From Dioscorea cayenensis subsp. rotundata (Eukaryota; Streptophyta; Magnoliopsida; Dioscoreales; Dioscoreaceae), in assembly GCF_009730915.1 (NCBI RefSeq), contig NC_052490.1, forward strand, positions 32,054,625-32,118,624: 64,000 nucleotides of DNA, written 5' to 3'. Below the pieces are notes generated by a model. It searched no databases and was not told the DNA's origin. It was given only the letters and a program-made list of their open reading frames with translations. A program made the translations under genes and the position numbers. Shown here in pieces: positions 20,701-33,447 of this stretch (position 1 is its first letter; every line of letters begins with the position of its first letter).

Positions 20701-23700
20701 GATCAGAGGGAAGCGCCTGAGAAATATCTATGACCGAGCTATCCGAGGGATCAGCCCAAAGGTTCATATAAAAGTCACAGAACACTTTCTCTATGCCTTT
20801 CTGATCAGTAACAACAACTCCAGCATCATTAGTAATAAGAGGAATGGAATTAACATGATTGTGACAACGAATAGAATTATGAAAAAAATTAGTATTCATA
20901 TCACCTTGAAGAACCCACAACTGTCTAGCACGTTGTGCCCACTTAGTGGAATTTTGTCGGTGCAAAGCAGTAAGACGATTATAAAGAGGAAAAAGAGCAT
21001 TGTCAACAGAAGTTGAGTTACCATTCAAACCTTCTAACGCCTCAGCCTCTAGAATTTTCAATTCCAATTTATTGATACTGGCCTCAATTGAATTCAGACC
21101 CTGTTCTTCCAAGCAATAAGATTAGTCCGAGCACGAGATAGTAAATGAGTGAAAGCATGCAAGGGATTAGAATGAGGTATGAAAGACCATGCTTCCCGAA
21201 CTACATCATGACAGTCGAGGTATTCAAGCCAAAAATTATCAAATCTAAAAATTTTCTTTTTGAGGGGCACACGAAGGGTAAGAGTAAGAAGAAGAAGGGC
21301 ATGGTCAGAAAAAAGCCTGGGGAGGTGTTTAATAATATAAGAGCCAAAAGAATCAATACTTAAGGAGTTAATCAAACAACGATCAAGCCGGGCCCATTTC
21401 CTTGCATTGCCCGATTGATTGTTGCACCAAGTATAACTAGAACCTGCAAAATTAACCTCCATAAGATTATTAATAGCTATAAAATCAGAGAAAACTCGGG
21501 CCTTGCGACGATAATAGATAGGAGATCCACCCCGAATCTCAGAAAGAGAAACAACTGCATTAAAGTCACCTATGAGAATCCAGGGAATAGTAACAGATGC
21601 AAGACAGGAGAGCTCAAACCATACAGCAGACTGTTCCTGAATGTGCGTGGAGTTGTAAATGGTAGAGATAATCCAGGACTCGTTCCTGCAGTTAGTGATT
21701 ACTAAGTGTAAAACAAACCTGGATCGGACAATAGGAGTGACTTTGCCCATATGCCTCTGCCAAGCCACAATGATTCCGCCGGAGTAACCTTCTGCAACAA
21801 TGGCGGCCCAGGCCCAACGCTTGCTAATTTTGGAGCAGAACTTATCGAGTCTACCGTTATCAGCTCTAGTTTCCACTAGACAGAAGATGAGAGGCTTGAA
21901 TTTCTTCATCAAAAATTTAATACGAGAAAAGGTATCCCGGCTAGAGATGCCTCTGCAATTCCAACAGACAATATTAGTAATATTAGTGAATAACATGAAA
22001 ACAAATTGGATAATAAATAGATCACCAAAAACAACAGGTACTAAAAACAAGAAGAAACTGAGAGAAGAACAAGGACAAAGTCCTCTTAATGGGAAGCACC
22101 CAAACCCTGAACAGCCTCAACCCCCTGATCCATTCGGCCTTTCTTATGGATGGATTCCGGATGCTGAGGTACCCTACGTACAAGGGTTTCCTTGCGAAGT
22201 CCTGACTGAAATTGATCCAATGTCATACAATCATCTGGTTCATCCGGTCCTTCATAATCAGACATCTCACTATCTTCATCCTCACCCTCCGATTCCTCTC
22301 CATCCGACTCACTCATGGGAAGATCAGAGTTCAATGTCAAAGAGGGCGGGTTTAGAGCATCAGAGACCTTCTCCACAACCAGGGCATGTGAAGAGGTAAG
22401 AGATCCAGCAATAGGATCAGCAAATGTCTCCTCAGATGTCCTAAGCGTGGGCGGTGTGCCAAGGGAATGCTGCAGGTGGGTCAACTTGACATTGGGACTC
22501 ACAAATGGCTTGGAACTAGCACCCGGGTCAGTCATAATGGGCGGCCCGCTGTCCCTCGGGACGTGAGAGTCTCCACCCGTTATGGTTCCCATGTCTTGAG
22601 AAGGCAAAAATGTAATACCCTGAACCTTTGAATACATGTTGGAAAATATATTCAGGGTATTACTACAGTTACAGTAAGAATTTTCTACAGAATAATCTTG
22701 TTGAGAAACCCCAAGTGGAAAGAATAAGGACCTAAGTGTAAAAATTTTTAAAAGATTTTGGGTTAAAGAATAATAGAAAAAGGAATGATATAAAATGCTT
22801 CTGACAACCAAGGACTGAAAGGTAAGATGAAGGGATCTTTTTGAAATGTTGTTTTATAATCCAGGGACCATTGGATAATTTAAAAGGACCTTTTGAAAAT
22901 ACTATTTCATAATTCAGGGACCATTTGTGAGTTTTTCAAGGACTGTTTTGTAAGAAATTATCTTTTGAGTCACTAAAAGTGAATTTCGGCTGAAAAGTTA
23001 ATTGAGAGAAAAATCTAGAGCTTGAGTGTTGTTCATCTTCTTCTCCATCTAACTGCTACAGTACCCGAGAGGAAAAAAAAGAGAAAAGAGTGAGATTTGG
23101 AGAGAAATTGGAAGAGATAAAGCTTGGTATTTGGAGAGGAGAATGGATGAAGTATTATTTGGTAAGTATTTTGATGTTTATTTGTTGGTATACTTGAATG
23201 TATGTGTGTGTATTTTGGATTGAGAAATCTAATTTTTTCTTGAGAAAGAAGAAGGATTTATGATGAAAAATGATGAGTTATTGTTAATGAGAGTTGTTGC
23301 TTCAATTTTGGTTGGAAAAAACACTTGTATTTGAGTTGAAACTGCAGCATTACTGTAGCACCGAGATTAGGATTTGATTTGGTTAATCAAGTTGATGATA
23401 ATGATGATTAAGGTGTTAATGATGATGGTTGAATTGATTTGTTGGGTTTAACCAAATTGATTTGGTTGGATCAAACCAAGTTGAAATTGATTTGGTTGGT
23501 TGAGTTGAATTGATTTGGTTGAGTTGGGTTTAATCAAATCAAGTTGAGATGGTTTGGGTTTGGGTTCAGTTGATTTGGGCTAAGTGTTTTGGGCTGAACC
23601 AAGTTGGTTCAACAGATTTTATATAAGAATTGAGTTGGTTCAAAGCTGGTTCAGTGCAATTGAGTTTGGTTCAGTGCAATTAAGCTTGGTTCAGTGGAAT

Positions 23701-26700
23701 TAAAGTTGGTTCAGATTGATTCAGCATTGTTTACCCTAAATTAAGTTGGTTTAAGTGCAATTGAAAGCCAGTTGGATTATGCAAGGTCGGGTTTTAACCG
23801 ATTGGAGTGAGTGGGCCCAATAGAGAGTCTATTTTTGTTTATTGTATTTTATTTTGGGTTTAAATGTGTTATTTATTTTTATTATATTATTCTGTTAGGT
23901 GTTGTTCAGGCTTGGGAGGGAGTTCCGGGCCTAGGAAGGAACCCAAGGACACCAGGTGAGTTGGTAGTGGCTATTATTTTAAATAATTGATTAATTATTA
24001 TTATTTTGAAATAATTGTTTAATGGCTAGTATTTTGGAAATAATTATTTAAGTATTTCATTTTATCATGTTTAATTTGCATATAATGTTGAAATATATGT
24101 ATATTTACTTGCCGTTGATGTTCATGACAATCGTATTGATACATCAGTTTTGTATAATTATACATATTTGTGAATAGTGGAAATACATGTATATGTGATT
24201 TAATTATTCAATTCATGTATTTATTTTTGGATGGGTACATACGCTTTGATTTGAAATGATTTGAGAAATCATGTGCGCATATTAAAATGGTTTACCGACA
24301 ATATTTGTGGAACTAGTTTTCATTTCTGGTATAGGAATGATATCCTCTATTTGGAGTTTACTGGTTTTATGCATGTACAGTACTGTGAATGTACTGTATT
24401 GTACTGTGAATGTTTGTCCTGTATTTGGGCTTTCTGGTATTTTTGCTGCATTTACATGTTGGTTTGGATGGTGACGGCGGGCTAAGGCCCGACTACTGCA
24501 GTAGTGAGTCCCCACGGGCCAGCTTTTAGAGGTGGCGTGGTGGACCTGAGTATTGATTTCTACGAGGACCAGTTCAGGTGGGAGCGGAGAGCCCTGACTG
24601 GATATTCATCGGGTAGCCAGGGGTCACCGACCGGTGAACCGATGGGTCAACGTTAAGGACATGAGTTCCTTGACGGCTTTGAACCTAGTCCCGACCACAG
24701 CAAATGTTTAGAGAGTTTTCTAGACCATGTTATGCTGGGTGAGTGTTGGGTATTGCTTTATTTTGAATTTGAGATTTATGTTATTTTTGAATTGTGATGA
24801 GGGCAGTCTCTCACAAAATTTGTGTTTTCTGAGAAAATCAAATTGATGTTTATTTATGTTGAATTTATATTTCGAGAGTTCTTTAAAGATTGTATTTTGC
24901 TAGAATTCTGGTATTTTGAAAAAGTTGGAAAATTATTTGAACAGTCGGTATTTATATACTTTATATACACTGTATTTAAGTATTTGAAATTATTAAGCTA
25001 CTACCGACCAACTGAATGTGCTGTAGCTGCAGGAGCATGACCCTAGATTGCCTGATCGAGTATAGAGCTAGTCAGGGTTGAGTCCAGAATTGCAGTGGGT
25101 CCCCCTTCCTTTCTTTCTATTTATTGTTGTTGTGATCTTGTAACGGTTATATTTATTGTATTTCTGTATTTGAACCTGTACTTGGTGAGAAATTATAAAT
25201 TGTGATTTGTAGGTCTGATTTTGTTTAAAGCAGAGTGTCAGTTTCCAATTAAAAGAGAATTTTAACTGATGGGTGCCACATTTACCTCGGTAGAAGGGGT
25301 GGGTGTGACAAAAAAAGGTTTCATCTCCAATAATACCTGCCGCCTGATCAGGGGTGGGGCCCGATGCACGCAAGCTACTTCCAAGGTGACCGCCCCTACC
25401 TCTAGAGGAAAAGCTGCCACGTGTTGAGTGGTTGTACCCAGAGCGAGGAGGCGCATTGAGAGTACCGTTGGAAGGCGCAGGGGCTTCCACATGCGCCGCA
25501 CGTGATACCGAGGAACCAACACCACCACGGCCGCCCCCTCGCCCTCGTCTCCGGGAAACAATCATCCAAGGACCAAAAGACGTCTCTTCCGACTCATTAT
25601 CAGAGTTCATACCTTCAGGGGTCATCTGGTCGATCCTTGCCTCCAAGCCATCGTTCACTGTGAACCCGGTAAGGGGGTGGCGAGGAGCGGCTTTGTTCCA
25701 CTGAACTCCGACGGCTGCACTGGTTCGACCTATTCCCCACCAAGCCACAGTAATAACAAAATGTGGGCAACTTCTCATAGAGAACCACAACAAACACTCT
25801 ATGAACATCATCTCCAACCCAAAAACCTTGCTTCAGAGTTTTGTTCAGATCGATCTCTACACATATTCGGGCATACTTAGACTTGGACAAAGAGCAAGTA
25901 AAGTCATCAATCTTTAATAAAGTTCCCAGAGAGCTAGCAATGAATTCCAGAGACTCCTCATCCCATAACTCAACAGGAAGGTTGTGCAACTGCACCCAAA
26001 CTACAGCAGAAGATAGCTTGGCAAAGGCGGGTTCAAAAAAGGGTTTCCATGGAGCAAGTTGAAGGACAGCACCATTCACTCCCCAGGGACCCTCAAACAG
26101 GAGCTTCTGAGAGACTTCATGAGATTCACATCGGTACAATAGATACCCGTTAGGGAGGTCGGAGATGGATATTCGCCAAACTCCTGCCATCTGGTTAGAA
26201 GAACAGTCTTGATGTGTTCGAAGATGGGGGGTTTCCCAAAGAACTTCCCAATCAGCGAGTGTTGGAATCGGAGGCGAGCACGAGCCAAAGAATCACCATC
26301 AAAACGAATAAACTCGGACGTAGAAGCCTTTAGCTTGCGCAGTACTGTACCCTCAACAAGTGGGGAAGGATTTGGAGGACGATTTTTAACAGCAGCCGCA
26401 ATCTTCGCCCATGAGGGCGGAGAGGAAGATGGAGGTGGCCCCCCGCTTGCCATGGCAAGAGGGAAAAAGGAACAGGAATGGCTCAGGGAACAGAGATCGT
26501 GAAAGAATTAATCTTTATCGCACCTCAAGGTTGTTGGGAAGCATTGAAAACATCTAGGTAGATATACGGAATCCTTGGAATTATTGTCTCTAAAGCCAAT
26601 TAACTTCTTCCTTCATCTCTTTAATCCACATTGCCCACTTTCCTTCTTTCACCAAAGATGCTTAATTTATTCCTTCTCATTCAAATTCCTGCACCTATGT

Positions 26701-27290
26701 GTTCAGGCTAAATAATCACACAGCAAAAAGAATTTCAGAAAATCATGGAAACAGAAGATGAACAGAAAACAACAACAGAATCAAAGGTATTTTCAAAGAA
26801 GAAATGCAAAGAGAACAAGTTTTTCTAACCTATTTCCCTTGATTTTGAACCAAGTCTCAGCACATTGCTTATGAGCAGCAGCCAAATCATCCTTGCAAGA
26901 GCAACCCAACTCAATTCCAATGCGTGATTCGCAAGAAGCACTCTGCAAACCAAGTTGACAAATCCTACAATCCTTCTCATCAACTTTGGCCAAATTCACT
27001 TTAATTTTTGATGCAGGGCAAGCTTCCAGATCAACCTCAAGAGAGCACTCAGAGAAGGAGGAGTTCCTGCTGGTCTCCGGCGGTGGATCAGTATCATGAC
27101 TGGAGACATTGGAGACCTGGAACTGATCATAATGTGAACCTGTGACCTTTGTGTTATACGGTGGATGCCAAGATTGTTCTTCCGCGTCTCTAGAACTGCT
27201 GTGGCTTTCCTCACTTTCCTCTTCGCCATTGGAGCAATAATTTGGTCCTTTTTCCAAGTCTGGGCAAGATATTTCTCCCTTGTTGGCCAT
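16980..27290 (-). CDS. RING-CH (RINGv) zinc-finger membrane protein, two exons, internal stop
   Basis: Exon 1 is 27290-26830 and exon 2 is 17187-16980; the 9.6-kb intron has GT-AG ends. Joined in phase they give 222 codons plus the stop. The zinc finger is C4HC3: Cys108, Cys111, Cys130, Cys132, His140, Cys143, then Cys156 and Cys159 from exon 2 (TCEICG), so the intron splits the domain. Plant proteins of this type continue to QWNE, GHRFL and one C-terminal membrane segment; all three are visible (last about 22 residues). They are presumed membrane-bound E3 ubiquitin ligases. The N-terminal 100 residues are acidic and Ser-rich. Codon 176 (17123-17121) is TAG, just before QWNE, and would remove the membrane anchor. 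It may be a real inactivating change or a sequence error. Confidence 0.8.
17683..17727. repeat. (TTA)n microsatellite, tail of the LINE
   Basis: About 14 TTA units on the plus strand, which is (TAA)n on the LINE sense strand, directly abutting the target duplication. Confidence 0.85.
17887..21996 (-). pseudogene. LINE ORF2 (endonuclease, reverse transcriptase, RNase H), broken
   Basis: Starts MLFTNITNIVCWNCRG. Endonuclease motifs: LVETRADNGRL, ILIGDFNAV, LDRCLIN and SDHALLLL. RT motifs: LIPKKTNP, SLCNVCYKI, KLDIEKAYNTL, LRQGDPLSSYLF and the catalytic YADDLIL near 19895-19915. Next come a zinc-binding RT-associated segment (CKFCNLDFENAEHLFNFC, near 18725-18670) and an RNase H-like C-terminus ending at 17887. 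Frameshifts lie near 21100, 20230 and 19190, and a stop near 18943. The unusual YHPISLCN replaces the common YRPISLCN. Downstream about 200 bp of A/C-rich 3' untranslated sequence leads to the (AAT)n tail. Confidence 0.88.
22086..26453 (-). pseudogene. LINE ORF1 (DUF4283, zinc knuckle), split by a solo LTR
   Basis: Begins at ATG 26453 (MASGGPPPSSSPPSWAKIAA). DUF4283-type blocks follow after a one-base shift near 26190: FEGPWGVNG, WVQLHNLPVELW. A zinc knuckle, CYYCGLVGNRSNQC, lies near 25750, then a Gly/Arg-rich segment. The frame is then interrupted by the LTR at 22611-25310. It resumes in the acidic C-terminal part (SESDGEESEGEDEDSEMSDY) and ends at 22086, about 90 bases before ORF2. The protein would coat LINE RNA. 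Confidence 0.8.
22611..25310 (+). repeat. Solo LTR (gypsy-like, 2.7 kb) inside LINE ORF1
   Basis: Starts TGTAATACCCTGAACC and ends GGGTGTGACA, with AAAAA on each side (22606-22610 and 25311-25315). It has no coding capacity and interrupts an otherwise continuous LINE ORF1. The long length and the TGTAATACCC/GTGTGACA ends resemble LTRs of Tekay/Del-type chromoviruses; the lineage is an inference. The interior (about 23380-23770) is a degenerate repeat rich in TTGGTT/TTGATT. Confidence 0.75.
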
Positions 27291-28941
27291 TAGCTACAAC
27301 AAAGGAAGAGGAATACCAAAAAAACAAAAAACAAAAGAAGGAGGTATGATTGGAGTCAAATTGAAGATCTTTGAACAAAAAAAAAAACCTAGAAATTTGA
27401 TAGAAGAACATCCAAAATGTGAGCTTGTGGAGGGTTTAATCTAAAGATGCCAAACCATCCAAAGTTGGAAACTTTTTTTTTTTAATATAAAAGTTGGAAA
27501 CTTTAGGAAAATAAACTAAATCACAGCAAGGAAGCAGTTGCATGTCCAAATTGAAATCCCATCAAATGCTCACAAAAACACACCAAAAGGAAATTTTGCA
27601 ATAGAAATTAATAACACCCTAGAACAAGAAAACAAAACCTCATAAACCAAACAAACTCCCAAGAAAACAAAAACCCAAACGGATTCAATTCATGCACAAC
27701 ATTTTATACAGCCATAAAAATGGGATCTTTAAAGAAGAAGAAGAGCGTGAAAATCAAAACAATCCCATTAAATGCAAGGAAAACTTTTTTTTTTTTTTTT
27801 GAAAAAGTGGATAACCACATGCATTTAGGAAAAGAGAGACACAACAAAAGGCCAGGAACAACAAAACATCCACAAGAAGTGAGGAATAGTCCCAAGGCCC
27901 GACAAAAGAAAAAAAGAGAAAGATTAAAGGTTCATGGAACCTTTAGGGAACAAGAGACCAAAGACACTACTCCTCACCCGGGGAAGGAGGACACGACAAA
28001 GGGGCTCCAAGTCCCGAATCTCTGGCGACCATGAAATCCAAACTCCTCTTGATTTTAGCCAAAGGGTCGTCGAGTTTTGCCTTCTTGGAGTCAGGAGCTG
28101 CATTAAACCAAAAGATAATCATACGTTCAATCTTAATAACAACAGTAAAACCAAATTGGTTATTCATGTTATTTTAAATTTTAAAGTAAAATCAGACAAA
28201 TCAAAAATTTGCCAAAAATGACAAATTATAAAAATATATTCAAATTAAATCTTTTTTCAAAACGGCAAAATTTTTGTTGTCTCTAGTCCATCCCTACTTT
28301 TTAAATGTTTTATTTTTCAGCCCAAGCTCTTACTAACACTATTAATTTTGGTAGGAAAAGACTAAAATCACATTTTTTATCTTTAAATTTCAAACTTAAT
28401 TCCCCTTTCATCATCTTTGAATTTCAAAGTACTCATACCAGTTTTAGAAACTGGGCCTTCAACGGAGGAGACTCTTCATGAACAAGCCAATAGACCTTGA
28501 AGTTCATTGCATTGTTGTGTTTTGTTTTGTTTTGGTTTCCGATAATCAAAGAAGGTAGAATACTCAAGAGATAAGTTTTCTTTTTTTTTTTTGTGATTTT
28601 AATTGCTATTTACCGCAATGTTTGCCATTGATCTAGTTGTTTTGGCACATAGGTTTTCATGAAATCAAGTGGTTTCTTTTGTGGTTTCTCTTGAATATAT
28701 GCAATTGTTGCTTGTTTACTCTTGATTTTGAGAGTTTTACTCCTGATTTGAGTGTTGGACTAGTTAGAAATTTGTTTAGATTAAAGGCATTAGTGATTGT
28801 TCTTGTTAGAGTAATATACATCCATGTATAGCGTATATATAGAGTAACTATATAGCGTATGTGTATACTTTGTATCATTCTGATTCATACACACTCATGT
28901 ATCTATTTATAGGGATGTTACACTAATGTGAGCATTGCTTC
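27291..28941. other. 5' flank of the RING-CH gene and spacer
   Basis: The part next to 27290 should hold the leader and promoter of the minus-strand RING-CH gene; I see no unambiguous TATA box. A T-rich run at 27786-27800 (poly(A) on the minus strand) with a short coding-like segment up to about 28110 (minus) may be a 5'-truncated retroposed fragment, but I cannot name it and see no target duplication. The rest is AT-rich. Confidence 0.4.
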
Positions 28942-31900
28942 TGTCACGCCCCGAACCCGGCTCGCCGGACCCGGTGCACAGACAAACGGCCACAGATCCA
29001 CATTGCGTGAACCAAGTAGACCTGCAAGGCCTCAGAACCTGATTTAGGACAACCAAAACTATAACAAACCAACTGGGTTACAGGATTACAGACTCTACAG
29101 GGTATACAATGACAAGAACTACAATTTTACAACAGGACAAACAACAACTACAGGCAGTCTTTCAAGATCCACACCGGTCTACCACTCTTGATCTGAAAAG
29201 GATTTAAAACAAATCCATGAGCTAACTAGCCCAGTAAGTAATCCAGAAAGTGATTTAAAACAACATGATTCATAAATCTTGATTCAAATATTAAGAATAA
29301 TTCAAAGTTTAAATATAGTTTAAATAATACAAAATAAATAATTCAACATAGGTATAATTCTCAAGTAATACCACTATTTAAGAATATTGTAATCAAAAGA
29401 ATACTAGATTCACAGTTGTAAATCAGAAATATAGAAAATTTTCTAAATATGAGCAAAAGTCTTCAAACCATAGTTAGACTAAATTGGAAATTACAAAAAT
29501 GACTTTTCAAGTATACCGGATTTTCAGAATAGCACAAATCTTCGAAATCACAATTTAACAAAATACAGAGTATAATAATCTAATAAAAAAATACTTCCAA
29601 GCAAGTCGTTCACCAAAATTTTGAAAACCAGGAATGCGAATCTGAAATTTGTACAAAAATCAATATCACCAAATAGTATTATCAAAACCAAAAGATAAAG
29701 CATAGATAACAAAATCCAGAGTATGTCTTCAAATTCACTATAAGTGGCAAAGGTCATTTGTTTATCCTCAATGACAGACCCGGGCCCAAAATAACAGAAA
29801 TCATTTCTTTACCCTCGGTAACCCGAGACTGAATACCAGATGGCCGTTGATTATTTCACCGAACAGACACAGTGCGAAACTGCAGTCTCATTTTTCCAAA
29901 ATTATTTGTCGACAAGGTCAGGGTTTACCCCACCCCCCCACTGACAGGGTTGCATATCGCTCATTTGGAGACCAAAACATCAGACAGATTTCAAAGCCAA
30001 AATACAGAATATTCACCAGTATTTCTCAAATACTCACATGAGCAAAAAAAAATACAAAATTTCAGAATCCCATTATATGGAAAATTAACTGAATAAAAAA
30101 AAATTATTTACAACATTTAATAATTGAATAAATCATCAAATAAAAACCAATCACCCTGAAAATTTACACTCTCAAGGTCTCGGCATAATATCACTTCTAA
30201 CATGTCTCATTTCCAAAACACATAACTCCAAGAATATACTATCAAAAGCCAAGATATTTTGCAGTAAGAAACTTAGGACAATCCTGAACACTTTCTTTGT
30301 CTAATACTTCACCAAATTTAGTCTCCAAGAGTAAAATTAACATGTTAAACCTGAAGATTCCTCATATAGACATCATCATACACAAGTCTTTTTAACGGAT
30401 CATAACTCCTAATTTATAAACCCAATAAACTTGAAATTTTGCAGGTTGAAAGTTAAGGTGATAATGAATATTTTCTTTACTGAGCACATTGCTTAATTAT
30501 ACTTGTTAAGTCCGGAATGTCTATAATTATGCAAGTATATTTAATTTTTTTTTTTAGGACACGTCATATAGCATGGATCATATCTCATAGATTGTACACC
30601 CAATAAATATGAAATTTGGCAGATAGATAGATCAAATAAATCATTACAACTTTCTAATTTTAATATTCTACAAATTCCATCTCTATGACCTCCCAATACA
30701 TGTCACAATTTCCACCCAACTTATTATCATAACTTGCAAATCAACTCTAGTAAATTCCAAGCATGAAGCATACAATGTAAAGGTCTCAAATATGTAGGAA
30801 TACATCCCCATAACCCTTGAAATATTGACTCTAAGCTCTAAACCACCAAATGACGTAATTTACTTCCAAAATGCATGCTTATAATTTTAGTAACAATATC
30901 ATCAAGGAGAGGCTATCCCCATCCTAGACAATAATTCAAAACATGAATTTCAAGACTCAATCTTGCCTCGTGGTTGTAGTACAACCTTTCTCTTGACTTA
31001 TTCACTTCTGACATTCACCCATACTAACATTTCTTCCAAGCACCTATATGTCACTTGGACATCAATTCAACATTACCTATACTATCAACATACATCCTTC
31101 AAAACATATATGGCATCCACTATACATTAACTTCATGAACTTTAATCTTATCATCATACCATAACATGATCACAATCCTATCACATAAGAATACATAGAT
31201 CTTATAAACAAATGGATGGTCAGACAAATATTTAAAAGATGATTGGATGCTCAACACAACCATAATTTCATAGAATCCCAAAAATAAGGACAAAAATAAA
31301 AAAAATGAAATGATATACAAAAGATATCAGTAGATCACTTACAATATTCATAACAAAATATCTTTGAAAGCTAAGTTCAGAATTTTCTACATATTCAAGA
31401 TACATATGCAAAAAGTCACTAAAAGAATAGTGTAAAGTTACATACCAAAATTAAAATCCAAAAATGATCAAATAATCCTTAAAAAAAAAAATAGTTGCAG
31501 GCTCCCACTCTTGGGATATTTTAAATATATAGTCAAATAATATTAGAAGTTTTGCAATTAAAACTTGTCAAAATAATATGTGTGGATTACTTACTTGGAT
31601 ATCTCCCCAACAACCACTTGACATCGATTTCAAACACTAGAATCAACACTTTTGAAGAGATCCTATAATCAAGTAATAATAAAATCAACAACCTTCCAAA
31701 TTTTTGATCTAAAGATACTAATGAATACAAGGTCCCAAGTGGGTCATACTACAAGATAGCTACTATGGATGCCAACTATGGCAAGGGACGAACATGCAAT
31801 TAACCCCAAGCTTAAAATTGAGACTAACTCACTCTTGGGGGGAGTGCTAAACTAAGGCTCAACCAACATTCTAGATGCAAGCCCAACATTTAACATAAGA

Positions 31901-32257
31901 GAGAAAATCAGGGTTTTAGGTATTAACATCAACAAATAACAATGGTGAACAAAGTACATGAGTAAGACTTCAATAGCCTATTTCCAAAGTATAACACTAG
32001 GAATGAGAGTGTATAATTCAACAATAATATACCGGAATCCCTCATCAATTTGGCTACACACCAATGCATGAATGTATACATATGTATACATATACATATA
32101 TATATATAGAATGATGCACCTAAATACAAATGGTTGTAGCTTGACACATGTATATAATCATCAAGGCAATAGCATAAAAAGAAAACATGCTTATGATCTA
32201 AACTAAACATACATCAAACCAAAGAAGAAAGAGAAGGCAAGATTATGGGAAGAGACA
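28942..32257 (-). repeat. Long LTR-like element (probable solo LTR) inserted in a copia element
   Basis: Begins on the plus strand TGTCACGCCCCGAACCCGG, i.e. a 3' LTR end reading GGGGCGTGACA on the minus strand, a frequent gypsy LTR terminus. The other end is placed at 32257 (TGTCTCTTCCC on the minus strand) because the copia RT frame breaks exactly there. Flanks are GCTTC (28937-28941) and GCTTA (32258-32262), matching at four of five bases. No gag or pol is present and I see no internal LTR pair, so a solo LTR is most likely. An alternative inner end is GGTATTAACA near 31920-31929. Confidence 0.6.
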
Positions 32258-33236
32258 GCTTACTAGAGAGACGAAAATGTGGGGCCAATGGAGTCACCAC
32301 CGGCTTAGCATCTTGCATTTCAAACCGTGATATTATTTTCTCAAGGTAACCCTTCTGATGTAGAAATAGCTTACGGCTTGACCTCTCTCTTTTGATCTCC
32401 ATACCCAGTATTTTCTTGGCAGCGCCCATATCCTTCATCTTAAACTCCTTACTGAGTTGAGACTTTAACCTATCTATCTCCACCTTGCTCTTGCTAGCAA
32501 TGAGCATGTCATCCACGTACAATAGGAGATAGATATATGCATCACCACAAAGCTTACGAAAGTAAACACAACAATCATACTTGCTTCTGGAGTAACCCTT
32601 CTTGAGCATAAAAGTATCGAAGCGCTTGTACCACTGTCGAGGCGACTGCTTCAAACCATAAAGTGATTTCCTCAAGCGGCAAACCTGATTCTCTTTTCCT
32701 TCGAGTTTGTACCCTTCCGGCTGATGCATATAAATTTCCTCATCTAAGTCACCATGTAAGAAGGCCGTCTTAACATCAAGTTGTTCCAGCTGAAGATCAC
32801 CATGAGCTACCAAACTCAACAATACACGGATAGAGGTGTGCTTCACTACGGGAGAAAATATCTCATTGTAGTCCACCCCTTCTTTCTGTGCAAATCCCTT
32901 GGCAACTAGTCTTGCCTTGTACCTTGTGCCACAAGATTTAGATGAATCTTCCTTTTTCTTGTACACCCACTTACAGCCTATAGCATGCTTACCAATGGGC
33001 AACGGAACAACTTCCCATGTTTGGTTTTTCCGAAGAGATTCCATCTCTTCCTCCATTGCAACCAACCATCTCTCACTATTCTCATCTTCGATAGCTTGCT
33101 TAAAAGTGACTGGCTCATCATTCTCCACCGAGAGTGCATACTCAACCAAATTTACCTGTCCATAGTGTTTCAGAGGTTCATCTGACCCAAACTTCTGAAC
33201 CATTTTAACTTGCCTCTTTGGCCTAGTAGTAGCCAA
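32258..33236 (-). pseudogene. Copia reverse transcriptase, truncated
   Basis: Motifs: WEVVPLPIGKHAIGCKWVYK, ARLVAKGFAQKEGVDY, TAFLHGDLDEEIYMHQPEGY, SLYGLKQSPRQWYKRFD, and the catalytic YLLLYVDDMLIAS about residue 240. The frame ends after HFRLSS, where the inserted LTR begins; the residues after that are LTR sequence read by chance. RNase H is absent. Confidence 0.88.
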
Positions 33237-33447
33237 AGACTACATTTTCTGCTCTTTGTAGTGTTTGTGTATTATGTTTATGAACCTCCTTATGTTCATT
33301 TACAACAACATTCTCATGAACATGGGTCGGGGCATGGTTGGTCTTCGGATCCATCAATCTCCACCACTTGGGTGTTAGTTGTTAACTCATCACCATCACC
33401 ATCAAGAGGCTTCATAGCTTTTAGGCAAAGCTAATATGGAATTCTCA

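Larger units (their letters stand above)
17689..26567 (-). mobile_element. Full-length L1-like LINE in the RING-CH intron
   Basis: Bounded by a perfect 18-bp target duplication, GGAATCCTTGGAATTATT, at 17671-17688 and 26568-26585. The 3' end (low-coordinate side) is an (AAT)n tail rather than poly(A). It encodes an ORF1 and an ORF2 on the minus strand. Minus the nested LTR it is about 6.2 kb, so it is full length. ORF2 carries three frameshifts and a stop. Its RT (YADD) and ORF1 differ clearly from those of the LINE at 3822-15291, so it is a separate lineage. Confidence 0.9.
17188..26829 (-). other. 9.6-kb intron of the RING-CH gene
   Basis: Begins GTTAGA after codon 153 plus two bases and ends TTTCAG. 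Apart from about 480 bp at the acceptor side and 240 bp at the donor side it is filled by a LINE and the solo LTR nested in it. The LINE is in the same orientation as the gene. Without it the intron would be about 0.75 kb. Confidence 0.8.
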
